A program made the position numbers and the translations under genes. Shown piece after piece: positions 6,934-10,771 of a stretch of DNA of 10,771 bases (its first letter is position 1; every line of letters starts with the position of its first letter). Under the pieces are notes generated by a model that did no database searches, was not told the origin of the DNA, and saw nothing but the letters and a program-made list of their open reading frames with translations. Source of the stretch: Acidimicrobiia bacterium (GTDB lineage Bacteria > Actinomycetota > Acidimicrobiia > Acidimicrobiales > JACDCH01); NCBI GenBank assembly GCA_013694495.1, contig JACDCH010000564.1, forward strand, positions 1-10,771, in the 5' to 3' direction.

Positions 6934-8971
6934 TGTCGACGGCCTCCTGGCCGGCGTCGGCATCGGCGCCGACCGTGGCGAAGCCCTGGTCGTCGCCGAC
7001 CCCGTGGGGCAGCGGGTCGTGCCCGTGGCCGCCGCCGGCGTCGTGGCCGCTCTCGAACGAGGGCTCGAGGGCCCAGCCGAAGATGGCGGTGAGCAGGATG
7101 GCGCCGCCGGCCAGCGCCAGGGCGATGTTGTAGATCAGGCCGTAGCCGATCACCGGCAGCGAGAAGCTGAAGACGAGCGGCCAGTACGACGGCGCCGGCA
7201 GGGCGGGGTGGGCGTCGCCGCTCTGCGCGACCTCGGCCGACGAGGCGATGGCCACCGGCCGGCCTTGCTCGTCCTCGGCGTACTTGCGGTGCCAGAACTC
7301 GTCCTGGTGCGTGACCGTCGGGATCTCGTCGAAGTTGTGGTGGGGCGTCGGGTTCGGCGTCATCCACTCGAGCGAGCGGGCGTCCCACGGGTCGGCGGCC
7401 TCGACCGGCCGGCCGAGGGCCTTCCAGCTCCGGTAGCTCACCACGATGTTGATCAGGAAGAGCAGCACCGACACGGCGATGATGAAGGCGCCGACGGTTT
7501 CGACCATGTTCCAGAGCTCGAAGCCGTAGCCGCGCTCGTAGGTGGAGATGCGGCGGGGCATGCCCATGAGGCCGAGCAGGTGCATCGGGCCGAACGTGAG
7601 GTTCATGCCGATGATCGTGAGCCAGAAGTGCCACGTGCCGAGGCTCTCCGACAGCCGGTGCCCGAAGACCTTGGGCCACCAGTAGTAGAAGCCACCGATG
7701 AAGCCGAGGAGGGCCCCGCCGAAGATGACGTAGTGGAAGTGGGCGACGATGTAGTACGTGTCGGTCTGCTGCAGGTCGGACGGGCTCACCGCGTGGGTGA
7801 CGCCGGACAGGCCGCCGATCGTGAACATGGCGACGAGGCCGACGGCGAACTTCATGGCCGCTGTGAACTGGAGCTTGCCGCCCCACAGGGTGGCCATCCA
7901 GTTGAAGATCTTCACGCCGGTCGGCACGGCGATGAACATCGTCGAGACGCTGAAGGCGGCCACGGAGATGGGCCCGATGCCCGAGGCGAACATGTGGTGG
8001 GCCCACACACCCCAGCCCATGAAGCCGATGGCGATCCCCGAGAAGACCATGAACGGGTAGCCGAAGAGCGGCTTGCGGCTGAACACGGGGATGATCTCGG
8101 AGATCAGCCCGAACGCCGGCAGGATCAGGATGTACACCTCGGGGTGGCCGAACACCCAGAACAAGTGCTCCCACAGCAGCGGGTCGGCGCCCTGGGTCAC
8201 GTCGAAGAAGTTGCCGTCGAACAACCGGTCGAACATCAGCAGGAACAGGGCGACGGTGATGACCGGCATGGCGAAGGCCAGCAGGAACTGCGTCACCAGG
8301 CCCATCCACGTGAACACCGGCATCTTGAAGAACGTCATCCCCGGGGCCCGCAGGTTGACCACGGTGACGATCAGGTTGATGGCGCCGAGCGTCGAGGCGA
8401 TGCCGGTGATCAGCAGGCCGATGGCGTAGAAGTCCATGCCGTGGCTGGGGCTGAAGATGGGGTTCGTGTTCGGCGCGTAGGCGAACCACCCGCCGTCCGG
8501 TGCCCCGCCGAGCAGCCACGACGAGTTCAGGAACAGGCCGCCGGCGAGGAACGTCCAGAACGACGCCGCGTTCATCCGGGGGAAGGCGACGTCGCGGGCG
8601 CCGATCTGCAGCGGCATGAAGTAGTTCATGAACGCCGCGCCCATCGGCATGATGACGAGGAACACCATCGTCACGCCGTGCATCGTGAAGACCTGGTTGT
8701 AGAAGTCGGCGGAGATCAGGGTGCCGTCGGGCTGGGCCAGCTGGACGCGGATCAGCAGGGCCTCGAGGCCGCCGACGATGAAGAAGAACATCGCCGCGGC
8801 GCCGTACATGATGCCGACCTTCTTGTGGTCGACGCCGGTGGCCCACGCCTTCCAGCCGGACTCGACCTGGGGGCGGGCGAACACCCCGAGGCTCCGCTGG
8901 GCGGTGTGGGGCTCTCCCGGCCCGCCCGGCAGGGCGAGCTGGCCAGGGGTGGGGATCTCGGTGATTGCCAT
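6926..8971 (-). CDS. ctaD: cytochrome c oxidase subunit I with C-terminal extension
   Basis: Catalytic subunit of an A-type heme-copper oxidase: takes electrons from CuA via heme a to the heme a3-CuB centre, reduces O2 and pumps protons. All key residues are visible: heme a ligands His98 (FTMHGVTM) and His413; heme a3 ligand His411 (VAHFHYV); CuB ligands His276, His325 and His326; the cross-linked Tyr280 and Glu278 in GHPEVYI; D-channel Asp127 (GARDVAFPRMN); K-channel Lys354 (PTGVKIF). HPEVY with both channels fits subfamily A1. At 681 aa it is about 100 longer than a standard twelve-helix subunit I. After a soluble stretch (about 515-594), two extra helices follow APSYWP (593-598), then a His/Gly/Asp-rich tail (His643, 649, 651, 656). 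The ATG overlaps the ctaC stop (TGATG). Confidence 0.97.
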   Translation of the reverse strand: MAITEIPTPGQLALPGGPGEPHTAQRSLGVFARPQVESGWKAWATGVDHKKVGIMYGAAAMFFFIVGGLEALLIRVQLAQPDGTLISADFYNQVFTMHGVTMVFLVIMPMGAAFMNYFMPLQIGARDVAFPRMNAASFWTFLAGGLFLNSSWLLGGAPDGGWFAYAPNTNPIFSPSHGMDFYAIGLLITGIASTLGAINLIVTVVNLRAPGMTFFKMPVFTWMGLVTQFLLAFAMPVITVALFLLMFDRLFDGNFFDVTQGADPLLWEHLFWVFGHPEVYILILPAFGLISEIIPVFSRKPLFGYPFMVFSGIAIGFMGWGVWAHHMFASGIGPISVAAFSVSTMFIAVPTGVKIFNWMATLWGGKLQFTAAMKFAVGLVAMFTIGGLSGVTHAVSPSDLQQTDTYYIVAHFHYVIFGGALLGFIGGFYYWWPKVFGHRLSESLGTWHFWLTIIGMNLTFGPMHLLGLMGMPRRISTYERGYGFELWNMVETVGAFIIAVSVLLFLINIVVSYRSWKALGRPVEAADPWDARSLEWMTPNPTPHHNFDEIPTVTHQDEFWHRKYAEDEQGRPVAIASSAEVAQSGDAHPALPAPSYWPLVFSFSLPVIGYGLIYNIALALAGGAILLTAIFGWALEPSFESGHDAGGGHGHDPLPHGVGDDQGFATVGADADAGQEAVDNG
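6943..6948 (-). promoter_or_regulatory. ctaE ribosome binding site
   Basis: A full AGGAGG on the minus strand lies 9 nt before the ATG at 6933 and inside the end of ctaD. It is the strongest Shine-Dalgarno I saw among the cox genes, and it decides the ctaE start against the in-frame alternative at 6963. Confidence 0.75.
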
Positions 8972-10200
8972 CAGTCCTGCGCTCCGGCTGTCTGGATCGG
9001 GGGGCCCTCGGTCGCTCCGGGATGGAGCGTGAGCAGGTAGTCGATCACCTGGTCGATCTGGTCCTCACTGAGCCCGAGGTCGGGCATGCCGCGTGGCAGC
9101 TCGCCCTCGGGGACGACGTCGTACATCGGCTTGATCGCCGCCGGGTCGCGGATCCACGCCTCGAGCTGCGCCCGGTCGACGACGGGGCGGCCGTCCTCGT
9201 CGGTGGTCCACAGGTCGAACAGCGCCCCCGCGAACACCCCTCTGGTCATGAGGTGCGTGAGGTTCGGCGCGTAGCGGCTGACGACGGCGGCGCCGCCCTC
9301 GACGACGATCGGCTCGCCGTCGGCGTTCTCGAGGCCGTTGATCTGGTGGCAGGTGGAGCACTGGGCCAGGAAGGTCTGCTGGCCCTCGTAGCCCACGTCG
9401 CCCTCCTCGAGCAACGGCTGGGTCTCCTGCTGCTGCTCGAGCCAGGTCTGGAACTCGGGCATCGACAGCGCGACCACCCGCTGCTTCATGTTGGCGTGCG
9501 ACAGCCCGCAGAACTCCTTGCACTGCCCGTCGTAGACGCCGGGCTCGTCGGCCTGGATCACGAGGTCGTGGCTGCGACCCGGGACGGCGTCGCGCGTGCC
9601 GGCGAGGGACGGGATCCAGAAGGAGTGGATGACGTCGCGGGAGCGGATGTTCAGACGGATCGGTACGCCGGCCGGGATCACGAGGTCGTTGGCGGTGACG
9701 ATCTCCGGCGTGTTCTCCGGGCTCGTGTCCGACGGGTTCATCTCGTACTCGTAGGACCACCACCACTGGTGGCCGTAGACCGAGATCTCCATCTCGCCGA
9801 GCTCGGGCGGCGGGGCGGCGTCGACGTCGTCGAGGTCGAGCAGGGTCGCCACCGTGAAGACGGCGACGACGGCCAGGAGCACGGCCGGGGCGATCGTCCA
9901 GCCGATCTCGAGCTTGAAGTTGCCCTCGAGCTGCACGGGGTCGATCTCGGCGTCGTTGTGGCGGCGGGAACCCTGCCGCATGAGCACGAGGATGCCGCCG
10001 AGGACGAGCACGCCGACCAGGCCGGCGATGCCGAACACGGGCACCTGGAGCCGGTTGATCTTCTCGGCGCTGTCGCCCTGCGGCGTGAAGATGTCCTGGC
10101 GCTCGTCGGCGCAGGCGGAGAGGAGCAGCAGCGCCGGACCGGCCGCGATCGGGAGCCGGCGGAGAGCCCGTGTGACCAGGTGGGGGGACGTGGACGTCAC
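8971..10200 (-). CDS. ctaC: cytochrome c oxidase subunit II fused to cytochrome c (caa3 type)
   Basis: Subunit II, 409 aa, the electron entry site. A lipoprotein signal is seen: basic N-terminus, hydrophobic run and lipobox LSAC with Cys30, so the mature protein is probably lipid-anchored outside. Two membrane helices (about 54-74 and 102-121) precede the cupredoxin domain. The latter has YGHQWWW (142-148), His192 (VIHSF) and the CuA loop C227-x-E-x-C231-x3-H235-x2-M238. The C-terminal third is a class I cytochrome c domain: CSTCH (281-285), with Met372 in RGMPDLG the likely axial ligand. This fusion defines caa3 oxidases, letting the enzyme carry its own cytochrome c. GTG at 10200 is chosen because GAGGG (10210-10214) lies 9 nt upstream; TTG at 10209, overlapping the previous stop, is the alternative. 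Confidence 0.95.
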   Translation of the reverse strand: MTSTSPHLVTRALRRLPIAAGPALLLLSACADERQDIFTPQGDSAEKINRLQVPVFGIAGLVGVLVLGGILVLMRQGSRRHNDAEIDPVQLEGNFKLEIGWTIAPAVLLAVVAVFTVATLLDLDDVDAAPPPELGEMEISVYGHQWWWSYEYEMNPSDTSPENTPEIVTANDLVIPAGVPIRLNIRSRDVIHSFWIPSLAGTRDAVPGRSHDLVIQADEPGVYDGQCKEFCGLSHANMKQRVVALSMPEFQTWLEQQQETQPLLEEGDVGYEGQQTFLAQCSTCHQINGLENADGEPIVVEGGAAVVSRYAPNLTHLMTRGVFAGALFDLWTTDEDGRPVVDRAQLEAWIRDPAAIKPMYDVVPEGELPRGMPDLGLSEDQIDQVIDYLLTLHPGATEGPPIQTAGAQD

Positions 10201-10205
10201 GGTCG

Positions 10206-10771
10206 TCAACCCTCGCTCCCGCCGTCGCCCGGCGCCAAGTCGCCGCCGGCATCGTGGTCCTCGCCGGTCTCCTCGCCGTGGCGCTCGAAGGTGCGGGTGC
10301 CGGCGGCAGCGGCGGCTATGCCGGCCCCGATGGCGAGCACGGCGAAGAGCACGACGACCCCGGCGATGGCGTCCTTGGAGATCGCCGGGCGGTAGGCGAA
10401 CAGCGTCGCCCCGGCGAAGATCAGCACGGCGACGACCGCCGCCACGATCCACGACACGGTGGCGCTGGTGGCCAGCAGGACCCGGGACACGCTCACCACC
10501 AGGACGAGGATGACGAGGGCGCCGGCGACGGGCACCTCGATCGGGTACATGAGGCGGTGGCGGATGCGGCGGTTGATCTCGGGGTCGCCGGTGGCCCGGT
10601 CGGACCAGGCCTGCACCATCCACTCGAGGAGCACGAGGCCGGCGCCGACGAGGCCGACGACGAAGAGCACCGGCGACGCCACGAGGCCGACGGCGGCGGT
10701 GACGCCGGCGACGGCGCCGAGGGCGGGCCAGTAGCTGGGCCCGGCCGGCGGGGTAGCCGGGGGGATCGACT
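10206..10771 (-). CDS. cox-operon membrane protein of unknown function, 5' end missing
   Basis: The frame is open to the right edge with sensible protein sequence, so the gene is cut by the window; a GTG at 10682 would begin mid-domain and is unlikely to be the true start. About 187 residues are visible. A Pro-rich stretch and PSYWP lead into five predicted helices: two close together (visible residues about 16-33 and 34-52), a conserved-looking loop with EWMVQAWSDRATGDPEINRR, then three more, ending in an acidic His-containing tail (ERHGEETGEDHDAGGD). I cannot name a family; I think I have seen similar proteins next to cox genes in Acidimicrobiia, from memory only. The ctaC start follows within 5 nt (or overlaps as TTGA), so it belongs to this operon and is likely an accessory subunit or assembly factor. 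Confidence 0.8.
   Translation of the reverse strand, partial: SIPPATPPAGPSYWPALGAVAGVTAAVGLVASPVLFVVGLVGAGLVLLEWMVQAWSDRATGDPEINRRIRHRLMYPIEVPVAGALVILVLVVSVSRVLLATSATVSWIVAAVVAVLIFAGATLFAYRPAISKDAIAGVVVLFAVLAIGAGIAAAAAGTRTFERHGEETGEDHDAGGDLAPGDGGSEG
10210..10214 (-). promoter_or_regulatory. ctaC ribosome binding site
   Basis: GAGGG on the minus strand, 9 nt before the GTG at 10200 and inside the last codons of the upstream membrane-protein gene. It favours GTG over the overlapping TTG at 10209 as the ctaC start. Confidence 0.5.

Noticed and set aside
6752..9040. 762-codon open frame on the plus strand
   Set aside because: It is antisense to ctaD and the start of ctaE, whose products carry every conserved oxidase residue. 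The frame's product is low-complexity, rich in Asp, Glu, Arg, His and Gly, as expected for a high-GC shadow frame.
8965..10395. 476-codon open frame on the plus strand
   Set aside because: Antisense to ctaC and the upstream membrane-protein gene; composition is typical of a shadow frame with no domain signal.
10206..10682. Complete 158-aa gene starting at GTG 10682
   Set aside because: The frame continues upstream to the window edge with a plausible helix and the PSYWP motif, so the gene is treated as partial instead.

Overview
This window is GC-rich bacterial DNA with the codon bias and gene content of a high-GC actinobacterium. A member of the Acidimicrobiia is my best guess, inferred from the style of the oxidase cluster and the SerS; no rRNA or other marker confirms it. 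The high GC gives long spurious open frames antisense to nearly every real gene. I count ten genes, nine complete and one cut by the right edge. I see no tRNA, rRNA, CRISPR array, insertion sequence or phage gene.

Left part (1-3146, minus strand): a membrane-anchored CHASE3-HAMP-SpoIIE/PP2C phosphatase (128-1699) lies downstream of seryl-tRNA synthetase serS (1833-3146). A GC hairpin separates them. Positions 1-127 hold no recognisable gene.

Middle (3211-4844, plus strand): a two-gene ABC-2 exporter (ATPase plus permease, ATGA overlap) diverges from serS. The 64-bp gap carries a mirror-image pair of TACGGT -10-like boxes, each 8-10 nt from a start codon.

Right part (4866-10771, all minus strand): an aa3/caa3-type cytochrome c oxidase cluster. 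In transcription order it reads: an uncharacterised multi-pass membrane protein (5' end outside the window), ctaC (lipoprotein subunit II with a fused cytochrome c), ctaD (subunit I with an extra C-terminal two-helix extension), ctaE (five-helix subunit III), ctaF (subunit IV), a 216-bp hairpin-rich gap, then ctaG (copper/assembly factor). From the membrane protein to ctaF the genes abut or overlap by a few bases, indicating one translationally coupled operon. Together they make the terminal oxidase that takes electrons from cytochrome c (here tethered to subunit II), reduces O2 to water and pumps protons. CtaG is expected to help place copper. Heme A synthesis genes (ctaA, ctaB) and Sco are not in view.

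Most of the window is ordinary core metabolism. The parts worth a second look are the unnamed membrane protein heading the cox genes, its apparent kinship with the C-terminal extension of CtaD, the His-rich tails on several subunits, the hairpin-dense gap before ctaG, and the mirror-image promoter region.
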